Part shown: positions 9,737-17,657 of the stretch, piece by piece
Numbering within the stretch: the first letter of the stretch is position 1
Layout: the number at the start of each line of letters is the position of its first letter
Assembly (NCBI RefSeq): GCF_008638345.1
Contig: NZ_VTVA01000004.1
Span: forward strand, 62,001 to 126,000
Direction of reading: 5' to 3'
Origin: Pseudomonas saliphila
GTDB taxonomy: Bacteria; Pseudomonadota; Gammaproteobacteria; Pseudomonadales; Pseudomonadaceae
DNA: 64,000 bases
Translations under genes and position numbers: made by a program
Notes under the pieces: model-generated
What the model was told of the DNA's origin: nothing
Seen by the model: the letters and a program-made list of their open reading frames with translations, nothing else
Databases searched by the model: none

Positions 9737-10489
9737 TCAGAAGCTGGCGTCGCGCTTTTCGACGAAGGCGCGGCGGGTCTCGGCGGAGTCCGGCAGGGTG
9801 TAGGCTTCCAGGGTGAAACCCTGTTCCCAGCGGTACTTGTCTTCCAGGTTGCCGTCCTCGATGCCGTTCAGCGCCTCCTTGGCGATACGGATCATGGCCG
9901 GGCTCTTGGCAGCAATGCGGGCGGCAATCTCGCGGGCCGTAGCAGCCAACTCATCGCGCTCGACCAGCCGCTCGATAAAGCCGTACTGCATGGCATCCGG
10001 TGCGGTGACCGTCTCGCCAGTGAAGAACATGTAGCGCACCTTTTGTACCGGGAACAGGCGCTGCAGGTGGGCGCCGCCGCCCATGGCACCGCGGTCCACT
10101 TCCGGCAGGGCAAAGGTGGCGCAGCGCGACGCAACGACAATATCCGCCGCGCCCGTCATGCCGATGCCACCGCCCAGCACGAAGCCGTGCACGGCAACGA
10201 TCACCGGCACCGCGCAGCGATGGATGGCCTTGAAGGTGGCGTAATTACCGGCATTGACCTTGACGATCAGCTCGGGGTTGGCGTCCAGTTCCTTGATGTC
10301 GACCCCAGCACAGAAGCCGCGTCCTTCAGAACGGATGATCAGCACGCGGACCGCCTCATCGGCGCCCAGCGCATCAATTTGCGCGGCCAGTGCCAGCCAC
10401 TCTGTACTGTCCAGCGCGTTGACCGGCGGCTTGTTGATCACCAGCTCGGCAATGCCCTGATTGATGTCCACCTTGAATGCACTGTTCAT
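9737..10489 (-). CDS. echA20: EchA20-like ring hydrolase (HIEC-CoA hydrolase)
   Basis: A 250-residue crotonase-fold protein. The family, known in mycobacteria, opens the D ring of the bicyclic CoA intermediate by a hydrolytic retro-Claisen step. Telling segments match what I recall of EchA20: NKPPVNALDS, GRGFCAGVDIKELD, CAVPVIVAVHGFVLGGGIG, LPEVDRGAMGG and WEQGFTLEAY. The first crotonase Glu position is replaced while LPEVDRG keeps the second. ATG at 10489 overlaps the ipdC stop as ATGA; the open frame further upstream is ipdC sequence in another frame. Gene order echA20-ipdC-ipdB-ipdA is the classical neighbourhood. Confidence 0.85.
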   Translation of the reverse strand: MNSAFKVDINQGIAELVINKPPVNALDSTEWLALAAQIDALGADEAVRVLIIRSEGRGFCAGVDIKELDANPELIVKVNAGNYATFKAIHRCAVPVIVAVHGFVLGGGIGMTGAADIVVASRCATFALPEVDRGAMGGGAHLQRLFPVQKVRYMFFTGETVTAPDAMQYGFIERLVERDELAATAREIAARIAAKSPAMIRIAKEALNGIEDGNLEDKYRWEQGFTLEAYTLPDSAETRRAFVEKRDASF

Positions 10490-11598
10490 GCTGGAATCCT
10501 CTCGTGTTGGTCGGCTTGTTCCGCCGGGGGGTGCTGCATGCGTTGGCACAGACGCTGCAGACAGGTCTCTGCCTCGTCGGCAATCTCGCGGATCAATTCT
10601 TCGCAGCTCTGCAAACGGTCGATCGCTGCGGCTACCTGGCCACTCGGCAGAATGCCCTCATCGGGGAAACCCTCGACCATCGAGCGTTGCAGCAGCACCG
10701 GCTGGTTGGCGGCCATGATCACCTGGGACGTGGCGCCAGGATCGTCCTTGATCGCACGGATGAAGGTCTTGATCATGTGCCCGGTAGTCATGCCGGTTTG
10801 CGCTTTCCATTTGCGCGCACTGTTCAGGGCGATCCACAACCGACCCACTGGGCCGGCCGCTTCAAGCTTGTTGATAAAGGGGTTTTCCACCATGCGGTGA
10901 CGCATGCCGTCGACCGCTAGCGTGACGCGAATCTGCTGGGTATCACGGGTGTCCAGATAGCGCTGGAGTGTGGCTTTGGGAGTGGGCGAGTCACTGCTCA
11001 TCATGAAGCGCGTGCCCATGGCGATGCCTTCGGCACCGGCAGCCAGCGCCGAGGCCAGCCCGCGTCCAGTCGAGAACCCACCGGCCGCAATCACCGGCAC
11101 ATCGACTGCGTCCAGCACCTGCGGCAACAGGATGGTGGTTGGCACGCCGCCGGTATGGCCGCCGCCCTCGCCGCCCTGGATGGTGATCATGTCCGCACCC
11201 ATTTCCACCGCTTTCACCGCATGCTTGACTGCGCCCACCGTGGGGATACACAGCACGCCGGCATCCTTGAAGCGCTGGACCGTTTCGCGGTCCGGGCCAC
11301 GGCCATAACTGACCGCACGCAAACGGTACTGGATGGCAAGATCAACGCACTGCGCCGCGTTTTCCTGAAACATATGAAAATTCAGGCCGAAGCTGCTGCT
11401 GTCGGTGGCCTCAATGACCTTCCTGATTTCAGCTTCAAGCTGCTCTGCCGGGATGGTCGCGCCGGCCAGAAAGCCAAAACCGCCGGCACGCGTGGTTGCG
11501 ATCACCAGATTGGCATCCGATACCCAGCCCATGGCGGTCTGGATGATCGGATAGCGGCAACCGAGCATCTCGGTCAGCCGGGTGTTCAGCGCACTCAC
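10486..11598 (-). CDS. ipdC: IpdC-like flavin reductase (nitronate monooxygenase family)
   Basis: A 370-residue FMN TIM-barrel of the 2-nitropropane dioxygenase family, with GGEGGGHTGG and AAGGFSTGRGLASALAAGAEGIAMGTRF phosphate-binding loops (split here for emphasis). In the steroid C/D-ring pathway IpdC acts on the 5-hydroxy bicyclic CoA ester to move or reduce the ring double bond before ring opening. It overlaps its neighbours on both sides by ATGA. The annotation as a real nitronate-detoxifying enzyme is less likely given the ipdAB and echA20 context. Confidence 0.85.
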   Translation of the reverse strand: MSALNTRLTEMLGCRYPIIQTAMGWVSDANLVIATTRAGGFGFLAGATIPAEQLEAEIRKVIEATDSSSFGLNFHMFQENAAQCVDLAIQYRLRAVSYGRGPDRETVQRFKDAGVLCIPTVGAVKHAVKAVEMGADMITIQGGEGGGHTGGVPTTILLPQVLDAVDVPVIAAGGFSTGRGLASALAAGAEGIAMGTRFMMSSDSPTPKATLQRYLDTRDTQQIRVTLAVDGMRHRMVENPFINKLEAAGPVGRLWIALNSARKWKAQTGMTTGHMIKTFIRAIKDDPGATSQVIMAANQPVLLQRSMVEGFPDEGILPSGQVAAAIDRLQSCEELIREIADEAETCLQRLCQRMQHPPAEQADQHERIPA

Positions 11599-12509
11599 GA
11601 CTTGCCTCTTTGGCCATCCGCCTGCGCCTTGTTTGCCGCAGCCATGGCCTTGCCATCGAAGCCGCCCAGCTTGTCGCCGGATATCTGTTCGTTGTGCACG
11701 TGGGCGAAGTGATGCCAGGCGAACGCCGCTTCCATCCCGGTACGCTTGCCCTGCAGATCCTCAATATGATTGACCGCCTGCTTGGTCAGGGCCAGGCCCA
11801 TGCGCGGTTGCTTGGCAATACGGCTGGCCATCTCCAGCGTGGCGGATTCCAGATCGTCCCGCGGCACGACGCGATTGACCATACCCAGTTCATAGGCACG
11901 GGCAGCCGGCATGCGATCGCCGAGCATGAGAAATTCCTTGGCAATGCGTGGATGCATCTCAAAGGCGTGGGCGAAGTACTCCACACCCGGGATGCCCATG
12001 CGCACGACCGGATCCTGGAAAAAGGCGTCATCGCTGGCCACGATCAGGTCGCAGACCCAGGCCAGCATCAGTCCGCCAGCGATGCAGCCTCCCTGGACCA
12101 TGGCGATGGTCGGCTTGGGCATCTCGCGCCAGCGCCGGCACATGTTCAAATAGACTTCCTGCTCACGTACGTAGAGAAACTCGCCACCGGGCTTGTTGGT
12201 GTGGTCCCACCACAGATGTTTGTGCTCGAAGGACTTGGTCACGTCCCGTCCGGGGGTGCCAATGTCGTGTCCGGCGGAGAAATGCTTACCAGTAGAGCGC
12301 AGCACTATGACCTTGACCGCATCATCATTGATGGCGCGGCGGAAGCAGTCGTCCAGCGCGTAGGTCATCTGCGAGTTCTGCACGTTGTTGTACTGGGGCC
12401 GGCTCATGGTGACAATCGCCACGCCCGCTTCGACCTGATAGCTGACCGGCTCCTCCGTTTCGTAAACCGCAGTGTCCGGGCGTTCGACGAATTCGCTTGG
12501 CTCGCTCAT
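11595..12509 (-). CDS. Atypical crotonase-family protein in the ipd operon
   Basis: A 304-residue enoyl-CoA hydratase/isomerase-fold protein with oxyanion-hole segments GKHFSAGHD and QGGCIAGGLMLAWVCD. The two glutamates of classical hydratases are not conserved: the first lies at Leu in AGGLML and the second at Asp in FFQDPVVRMG. It is longer than standard hydratases, with an insert after HDIGTPGRD. It is coupled by ATGA overlaps to ipdC and ipdB. It probably performs a hydration, isomerisation or C-C bond step on a ring intermediate, but the exact step is not known to me. Confidence 0.78.
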   Translation of the reverse strand: MSEPSEFVERPDTAVYETEEPVSYQVEAGVAIVTMSRPQYNNVQNSQMTYALDDCFRRAINDDAVKVIVLRSTGKHFSAGHDIGTPGRDVTKSFEHKHLWWDHTNKPGGEFLYVREQEVYLNMCRRWREMPKPTIAMVQGGCIAGGLMLAWVCDLIVASDDAFFQDPVVRMGIPGVEYFAHAFEMHPRIAKEFLMLGDRMPAARAYELGMVNRVVPRDDLESATLEMASRIAKQPRMGLALTKQAVNHIEDLQGKRTGMEAAFAWHHFAHVHNEQISGDKLGGFDGKAMAAANKAQADGQRGKS

Positions 12510-13315
12510 GCACGCAACTCCTCTGCAGTACGGATACCAGCCGGGTTGCCCTTCAACTGCTTGTCGCGCAGATTGTGCGGGTCCAGCTTGGCAATGACCG
12601 CCAGCTGCTCTGCTGTGGGGTGCGCGGTCTCGCTCAGATGGTCCGCTTTCAACAAAGGAAACCCGGTGCGCTCCTGAACCAGCTCAAAATCAACTCCGGG
12701 GTGCAGCGAGACAACCCGCGCTGCATGATCCGGCCCGTTGAAATCCATGACACACAGGTCGGTTACCGCAACGCCGATAAACATCAGGTCATTGCGCATG
12801 CCCGGCTTCCAGCGTTCAGGATTGAAGCCGACGCCGGATACCATATCGACTTCACCGGAGACGAATACCCGCTTGCTGTGGTTCGGCACGAAGAAGGAGT
12901 TGGCGTGGTTGATGCTGTTGCCCGGCAAACCCCGTACACCCAGCATGGCCACTTTGGGTTTGTGATAATCACCGATCACCGACAGGTTGCTCTGCGCCCA
13001 GCGATCAATCTGCGTTGGGCCGACCATCGCATGCCGCCGGCCATGCCAAACGCAGTCGAACACCCGCTCGAACGGCATGTAGCCAGAGTACTTCGGCACA
13101 TAGTCACCGCGCGGGCCGACCGGAATGGGCTCTTCAACCAGATAGGCCTCACTGTCGGTCATCAGCAGCTCGGGGCTATGCGTGAGCTTGGCCAGGCTGG
13201 CACCCAGACGCGGGATAATGCCCAACCCGGAGGCCAGCAATTCACCGTTGTTGCGCCAGGCTTCCGAGGCAGCAACTATCATCAATTCAGCCAGGCTGAA
13301 GTTTGCGTTACTCAT
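12506..13315 (-). CDS. ipdB: IpdB, beta chain of steroid ring-opening CoA-transferase-like hydrolase
   Basis: A 269-residue class I CoA-transferase beta-type chain (GLGIIPRLGASLAKL, MVGPTQIDRWAQSN, KPKVAMLGVRGLPGNS). With IpdA it forms the enzyme that hydrolytically opens the last carbocycle of HIP-derived COCHEA-CoA rather than moving CoA. Start ATG follows GAGGAG. It lies 11 bp after ipdA and overlaps the next gene by ATGA, so the order ipdA-ipdB-crotonase-ipdC-echA20 is translationally linked. Confidence 0.87.
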   Translation of the reverse strand: MSNANFSLAELMIVAASEAWRNNGELLASGLGIIPRLGASLAKLTHSPELLMTDSEAYLVEEPIPVGPRGDYVPKYSGYMPFERVFDCVWHGRRHAMVGPTQIDRWAQSNLSVIGDYHKPKVAMLGVRGLPGNSINHANSFFVPNHSKRVFVSGEVDMVSGVGFNPERWKPGMRNDLMFIGVAVTDLCVMDFNGPDHAARVVSLHPGVDFELVQERTGFPLLKADHLSETAHPTAEQLAVIAKLDPHNLRDKQLKGNPAGIRTAEELRA

Positions 13316-13326
13316 GTTCAGGCTCC

Positions 13327-14202
13327 TCAGAAAGTCGGCAGTGGCAGTGCGGCCATGCGCTCGGCACCGCCGTTACGGGTGCGGTATTCGTCCTGGCTGC
13401 AATCGACGTAGGTTTGCAGATAGCGCTCCCAGCCGTTTTCTTCGCTGGCGCTGTTGCTGTAATCCTTCAGGTGTTGCATGTCCCAACCGTATTCCGGGCC
13501 GCAACTGGTCGGGTGAGCGCCCAGCGGGGCCTCGATCACCCCGGTTACCAGGGAACGCTCGAAGGTATTGAAGCGCGCGGTCGCAGCGTCCAGTTCGAGC
13601 CGCTCTTCAACCACCTCGGCCGACACAAAACATTGCTTGGCTGCGCGGGCGACGTGATGATCGAAATACACGTCATGTCCGGTAACCAGGGTGTTGCCCA
13701 AGCGGTCGGCACGGTTGACATGAATGAACGCCACGTCCAGATTCAACGCCGGCATCGCCAACAGCACTTCGCCGTCCGCATAGGGGGAAGTAATCAGCTG
13801 CAGATCAGGATTGTGCGTCAGCACATCGGTGGCCAGGCCGGCACGGGCCGGCAGGAACGGCAGGCGCATCGCGGCGGCCTTCAGCCCCCACTGGAACAAG
13901 CCTTCATCCAGCTCCATCACGTCCAGGGTGCCGGCTTCCCGGGCCTTGCGAAAATAGGGTTCCAGCGGGATGGCATCCATGGTGGCGAAGCCGAAGATCA
14001 GCTTCTTGACCTTGCCAGCAGCGCACAGCATGCCAACTTCCGGCCCGCCATAAGCCACCACTGTGAGATCCTTGACCTCGCTGCGCAGTATTTCGCGCAC
14101 TATTGCCATGGGCTTGCGGCGGGGACCCCAGCCACCGAAACCGATCGTCATGCCGTCACGCAGCTGGCCAACCGCATCGGTTGCCGTCATCAGCTTGTTC
14201 AT
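13327..14202 (-). CDS. ipdA: IpdA, alpha chain of steroid ring-opening CoA-transferase-like hydrolase
   Basis: A 291-residue alpha-type chain beginning with the glycine-rich CoA loop GMTIGFGGWGPRRKPMA. The acidic patch MELDEG at residues 96-101 sits where the catalytic Glu of IpdA is expected (alignment inferred). It is separate from the beta chain, as in Mycobacterium and Comamonas (ScdL1L2). The start overlaps the dioxygenase stop by ATGA, placing C/D-ring opening under the same transcript as meta-cleavage. Confidence 0.87.
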   Translation of the reverse strand: MNKLMTATDAVGQLRDGMTIGFGGWGPRRKPMAIVREILRSEVKDLTVVAYGGPEVGMLCAAGKVKKLIFGFATMDAIPLEPYFRKAREAGTLDVMELDEGLFQWGLKAAAMRLPFLPARAGLATDVLTHNPDLQLITSPYADGEVLLAMPALNLDVAFIHVNRADRLGNTLVTGHDVYFDHHVARAAKQCFVSAEVVEERLELDAATARFNTFERSLVTGVIEAPLGAHPTSCGPEYGWDMQHLKDYSNSASEENGWERYLQTYVDCSQDEYRTRNGGAERMAALPLPTF

Positions 14203-15095
14203 TGACCTTCTCCCGCTTGGCCGAATTCATGTCCCCAGATGCTCACCCGGGTAAACTCAAATGCGGAATGCTGGTCCCAATCGACCTGCAACCCGCCATA
14301 GCCATACTCGAGATCGAAACCCGATGGCGTTTTCATATAAAAGGAAGTCATCTTGTCGTTCAGGTGCTGCCCCAGAGTGGCTGAGAGCGGCGTCTTATGG
14401 GCGACTCGGCGATCATGGGCGCGGCCCACTTCGGTCATCGAATCCACTTCCACCATCACGTGCACGCACTTGCTGGGCACGTCGTACTCAGCGATTGCCA
14501 GGCTGTGGTGGCGCGAGTTACCGCAATGCAGAAAGTGGATACGCACCGGTGGCACGCTCGGATCCGGACGGAAGTTAAATATGTCGGAAATTTCGAATCC
14601 CAGAACGTCCTGATAGAACCTGGCGCATTCATCGAAGTTGGGTGCCGGCAACACAGTGTGTCCCAGCCCCATGTCCCCGGTCAGGAAACACGGTACGCCC
14701 TGCGGCGAGACGAACGGCTGGCAGTCGGAACGGTAGCCCCAGGTCAGCTCGTTGCGGTTGCCCGACGGGTCAAAGACGATCGCCATCGCCTGCACGCCGC
14801 GCTGGTCACACAGCGCCGCATCACCGAGCTCATAGGCCACCCCCTGGTCCTGCAACCGACCCAGCACCGCTTCAAACGCGGACTTACCCGACATTTCCCA
14901 GCCGGATGCCAGATAGCAGGGGGTATCGCCCTCGACGATCAGCATGCGAAACGGACGATCATCCATTTTGACGTACAGGCCACCGCCGGGCGCAGGGGAC
15001 GTCATCATGCCCAGCACGTTTTCGGCGTAATCGCGCCACTTGTTCAGGTCGTCGATCTGCGCGACGTAATAGCTCAATGCGCGAATGTCACTCAT
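14199..15095 (-). CDS. hsaC: Type I extradiol dioxygenase, HsaC/TesB-like
   Basis: A 298-residue two-domain vicinal-oxygen-chelate dioxygenase. Iron ligands are visible as His146 (GLGHTVLP), His197 (SRHHSLA) and Glu263 (FDLEYGYGG), the pattern of 2,3-dihydroxybiphenyl dioxygenases. In steroid degradation this enzyme cleaves ring A of the catechol 3,4-DHSA. The ATG at 15095 has a GAGGAG site; the 25 extra codons upstream are basic and cross the promoter. It heads the operon with ipdAB, and a shared operator lies 66 bp upstream. The matching hydrolase is at 49377-50216. Confidence 0.85.
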   Translation of the reverse strand: MSDIRALSYYVAQIDDLNKWRDYAENVLGMMTSPAPGGGLYVKMDDRPFRMLIVEGDTPCYLASGWEMSGKSAFEAVLGRLQDQGVAYELGDAALCDQRGVQAMAIVFDPSGNRNELTWGYRSDCQPFVSPQGVPCFLTGDMGLGHTVLPAPNFDECARFYQDVLGFEISDIFNFRPDPSVPPVRIHFLHCGNSRHHSLAIAEYDVPSKCVHVMVEVDSMTEVGRAHDRRVAHKTPLSATLGQHLNDKMTSFYMKTPSGFDLEYGYGGLQVDWDQHSAFEFTRVSIWGHEFGQAGEGQ

Positions 15096-15160
15096 CTGGC
15101 AGCTCCTCATACGATGCTTGGTAGGCTTCAGATGATTGTTGCGCCGACGACGCGAGGACT

Positions 15161-15180
15161 CATCGTCCATTGAGACTAAA
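15161..15180 (-). promoter_or_regulatory. Shared operator before the hsaC-ipd operon
   Basis: CATCGTCCATTGAGACTAAA, nearly identical to 47888-47907 (two differences) and closely related to 39842-39861, 63617-63636, 59313-59332 and the reverse of 47960-47979. It lies 66 bp before the dioxygenase ATG, in a 210-bp gap between two minus-strand units. Repeated occurrence only in promoter gaps supports a regulator-binding site. The binding protein is not identified. Confidence 0.65.
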
Positions 15181-15225
15181 GGGCGGGATTGCCTGTGTTA
15201 CGGCGTTGCCCCCTCTATCAGAGAC

Positions 15226-15258
15226 AAAAAAAAGCCGCCCTGCTTATGCGTGGGCGGC
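15226..15258 (-). terminator. Rho-independent terminator after the aldolase/hydratase pair
   Basis: Read leftward, GCCGCCC (15252-15258 complement) pairs with GGGCGGC (15234-15240 complement) around an 11-base loop and is followed by eight Ts (15226-15233). It lies 48 bp past the DUF35-MaoC stop and separates that unit from the downstream hsaC-ipd operon. Confidence 0.85.
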
Positions 15259-15305
15259 ATGGCGTTGCTACTCGGCAACCAAGGACAGCACAATGACAAT
15301 GCAGA

Positions 15306-16247
15306 TTACATATACAGGATCACCAGATCGTTGATCACCGCAGGCCGTTCCTGGCCGACCACATGGACATTGAATTCCAGCGTGAGCTGGGTGCCACGCT
15401 TGTTGCGCTCGACCGCTTTCACCCGGGCCCGGGAGTGCACCAATGAGCCGGCAGGCACTGGCGAGGGGAAGCGCAACCGTTCCGAGCCGTAATTGACCAT
15501 GTTGGTAAAGCCGGTAATCTCAAAGGTCAGCGGCACTTGCATCCGCGACATCAACACCTGTACCAGCGCGCCATGTGCAATGGTTCCGCCAAACGGACCT
15601 TCCTTGCGGGCGCGCTCCGGATCGGTGTGGATCCAGTAGTTGTCGCCGGACAGTTCAGCAAAGGCATTAATCAGATTCTGATCAACCAGAACCTGATTGC
15701 TCCATGCGCTGTATTCATCCGAGACCAACGCCTTGAGCGCAGCCTCATCCGTGACGGCGATCTGTTGCTTGGCGGGCCCACTGTCAGCAGTCGGCGCCGG
15801 TGGCGCCTTTGGCACTTCGTCGCGCTCTGTCAGATCAACGTTAGCGCCGGTATAGCGCAGCAGCACGGTACCGTCCTCGCTGACGCGGGCGCGCACTGGT
15901 TTTACAGGCATGCCGATTTCTATCTGCTCCGGATCCAGGCCAATCAGCGTGGTATTCACGCGCACGCCCTGCTCCAGCTCAACCACCGCCAGAATCTGCA
16001 GCTCCGCACCGGCAAACTCCGGCAACGTCGGTACCCGGGCCACGGTGAAGGTGTACAGAGTTCCTTTACCCGACACTTCTTTCCAGGCCACATTATGAGA
16101 CAGGCAATGGCTGCAATGGCGCCGCGGATAGAAAGTCCATTGTTGGCAGTCGCCGCACTGCTGCAGCATGATTTTTCCGGCCTTCAGGCCATCCCAGAAA
16201 GGGGCTGACAAACTGGTCGCCACCGGCATCGGTTTATTGCTCGACAT
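15306..16247 (-). CDS. DUF35-MaoC fusion, steroid side-chain hydratase (ChsH2/Shy1-like)
   Basis: This 313-residue protein joins an N-terminal DUF35 part (zinc ribbon CGDCQQW...CSHC, residues about 31-50, then an OB fold) to a C-terminal MaoC hotdog with SGDNYWIHTDPERARKEG and [13 protein letters not shown]. In steroid side-chain breakdown such proteins hydrate the C17-C20 enoyl-CoA, and their DUF35 part docks the aldolase partner. The upstream gene is exactly that aldolase, overlapping it. The hydratase residues are intact, so it could be active without a separate ChsH1. I take ATG at 16247 (GGAG 7 bp upstream) over the GTG at 16253. Confidence 0.83.
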   Translation of the reverse strand: MSSNKPMPVATSLSAPFWDGLKAGKIMLQQCGDCQQWTFYPRRHCSHCLSHNVAWKEVSGKGTLYTFTVARVPTLPEFAGAELQILAVVELEQGVRVNTTLIGLDPEQIEIGMPVKPVRARVSEDGTVLLRYTGANVDLTERDEVPKAPPAPTADSGPAKQQIAVTDEAALKALVSDEYSAWSNQVLVDQNLINAFAELSGDNYWIHTDPERARKEGPFGGTIAHGALVQVLMSRMQVPLTFEITGFTNMVNYGSERLRFPSPVPAGSLVHSRARVKAVERNKRGTQLTLEFNVHVVGQERPAVINDLVILYM

Positions 16248-16249
16248 AC

Positions 16250-17461
16250 TCACGCTCCCTGAAGAATCAATGCGCCCTGCTCGCTCATGACACCACCGGT
16301 GCCCGAGACAAACACCTGATCACAGACCTTGAGCTGACGATCTCCGGCCCGACCGGCAATCTGTTGGTAGCCCTCGATCACCTGTGAGAACCCGCCCGCT
16401 GCACCGGCCTGGCCGAAGCTCAGCTGACCGCCGTGGGTGTTCATCGGGAAGTTGCCGCTATAGGTCAGATCGTTTTCCAGAATGAAACGCATGCCCTCGC
16501 CCTTGGCGCAGAAACCGGCGTCTTCAAGGCTCAGCAGTACGGTGATGGTGTAGCAGTCATAGATCTGCGCCGTGTGCATGTCCTGCGGCTTGAGCCCGGA
16601 CATAGCGAAGGCGCCCCGCGCCGCCGGACCGACAGGCGTCTCGGTCATATCCGGCGAATAGGTCGGGGACTTGTAGCCCAGACGCTCACCGAAACCGGTG
16701 ACATAGGCCGGACGATTGCGCGCCTTTGCAGCCATCTCCTTGGAGGCAACGATGACCGCTGCGCCGCCAGCCACCGGCATGACGATTTCCAGAATATGCA
16801 GCGGGTCGGCCACCATCTTGCTGTTCAGCACGTCTTCAATGGTCAACGTCTGACCACGGAAGATCGCGTCCGGGTGGGCCTGCGCACTGGTGCGCTGATC
16901 CACGGCGATCTTCGCCAGGGCGCGCGGATCGTAGCCATACTGCGCCGCATAACGCTGGGCAATCATGGCGTAACCGGTGTTCTGGCCCATATGCCCATAG
17001 GGCAAATCGAATTCCGCCTCCGGCGCACCGAATTGGGTGCTGTGGCCGCCATAGCGCATGGCGCGTGCCATAGCCGACGGATCCTCATCCGGCCCGAACG
17101 GCGCCATGCGCTGTGGAATCACGCAGAGCACTGCCTGACATTGTCCCAGCTCGATGGCAGCCGCAGCACGCCAGATCATGCCTACTGCGGTGGTCCCACC
17201 AAGATCGACGACCTCGGCAAAGTTCAGCGCGATGCCGAGATACTCGGCAGCCATGGCCGGTACGAAGCTGGACGCTTCATGAAAATGTGGACCGTTGATG
17301 CACAGGCCATCGATATCGCTGGCCTTGAGCCCTGCATCGGCGAGCGCCTGCGCCGCCAGATCCGCCACCTGCTCCAGATGGAACATCTGCGGAGCGGTGG
17401 AATATTTTTCCGGCTTGTACTGAGCGGCGCCAACGATGGCCGCCTGTCCTTTTAGTCCCAT
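16250..17461 (-). CDS. Steroid side-chain aldolase, Ltp2/Sal1-like thiolase-fold protein
   Basis: A 403-residue SCP-x/lipid-transfer type thiolase fold. The usual nucleophilic Cys is missing (AEVVDLGGTTAVG), while IYDCYTITVL and MNTHGGQLSFG, typical of Ltp2-type aldolases, are present. Such enzymes split 17-hydroxy-steroid-20-carboxyl-CoA by retro-aldol cleavage, releasing propionyl-CoA (or acetyl-CoA) and the C19 ketosteroid. Pairing with a DUF35-MaoC gene strongly supports this. In Pseudomonas bile-acid work the pair is called Sal1/Shy1 (from memory). Two operator-like sites lie in the divergent promoter region upstream. Confidence 0.82.
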   Translation of the reverse strand: MGLKGQAAIVGAAQYKPEKYSTAPQMFHLEQVADLAAQALADAGLKASDIDGLCINGPHFHEASSFVPAMAAEYLGIALNFAEVVDLGGTTAVGMIWRAAAAIELGQCQAVLCVIPQRMAPFGPDEDPSAMARAMRYGGHSTQFGAPEAEFDLPYGHMGQNTGYAMIAQRYAAQYGYDPRALAKIAVDQRTSAQAHPDAIFRGQTLTIEDVLNSKMVADPLHILEIVMPVAGGAAVIVASKEMAAKARNRPAYVTGFGERLGYKSPTYSPDMTETPVGPAARGAFAMSGLKPQDMHTAQIYDCYTITVLLSLEDAGFCAKGEGMRFILENDLTYSGNFPMNTHGGQLSFGQAGAAGGFSQVIEGYQQIAGRAGDRQLKVCDQVFVSGTGGVMSEQGALILQGA

Positions 17462-17525
17462 GCGCTGCGAACCTCTTGTGGTTTTTATGACTTCTCAGGA
17501 TTGTTCAACGTCAGGCCGGGCGTTC

Positions 17526-17545
17526 CATCGTCCATAAGGCCTACA
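17526..17545 (-). promoter_or_regulatory. Operator-like site, aldolase promoter side
   Basis: CATCGTCCATAAGGCCTACA matches the left half of the shared operator perfectly but only part of the right half. It lies 65 bp before the aldolase ATG, at the same distance as the site before hsaC, which supports a functional role. Confidence 0.45.
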
Positions 17546-17582
17546 TTCACACATTCTTTCTGAAATTGGACCGTAACCGCCC

Positions 17583-17602
17583 TCTCTATCCATATGGACG
17601 AG
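17583..17602 (+). promoter_or_regulatory. Operator-like site, quinohaemoprotein promoter side
   Basis: On the minus strand this reads CCTCGTCCATATGGATAGAG, a weaker copy of the shared operator with a central CCATATGG palindrome. It lies 56 bp before the plus-strand dehydrogenase gene. The divergent region 17462-17657 thus carries two oppositely oriented half-matches. Confidence 0.35.
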
Positions 17603-17657
17603 GCTGGAATAGTGGCCTCGCGTCATCCTCATACACGCAAAACCAATAATAACGAGG

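Noticed and set aside
10486-11598. Nitronate monooxygenase detoxifying nitroalkanes
   Set aside because: The fold matches, but tight coupling to echA20 and ipdAB fits IpdC much better.
16250-17461. Acetyl-CoA acetyltransferase
   Set aside because: The nucleophilic Cys is absent and the partner is a DUF35-MaoC protein, so an aldolase is more likely than a thiolase.
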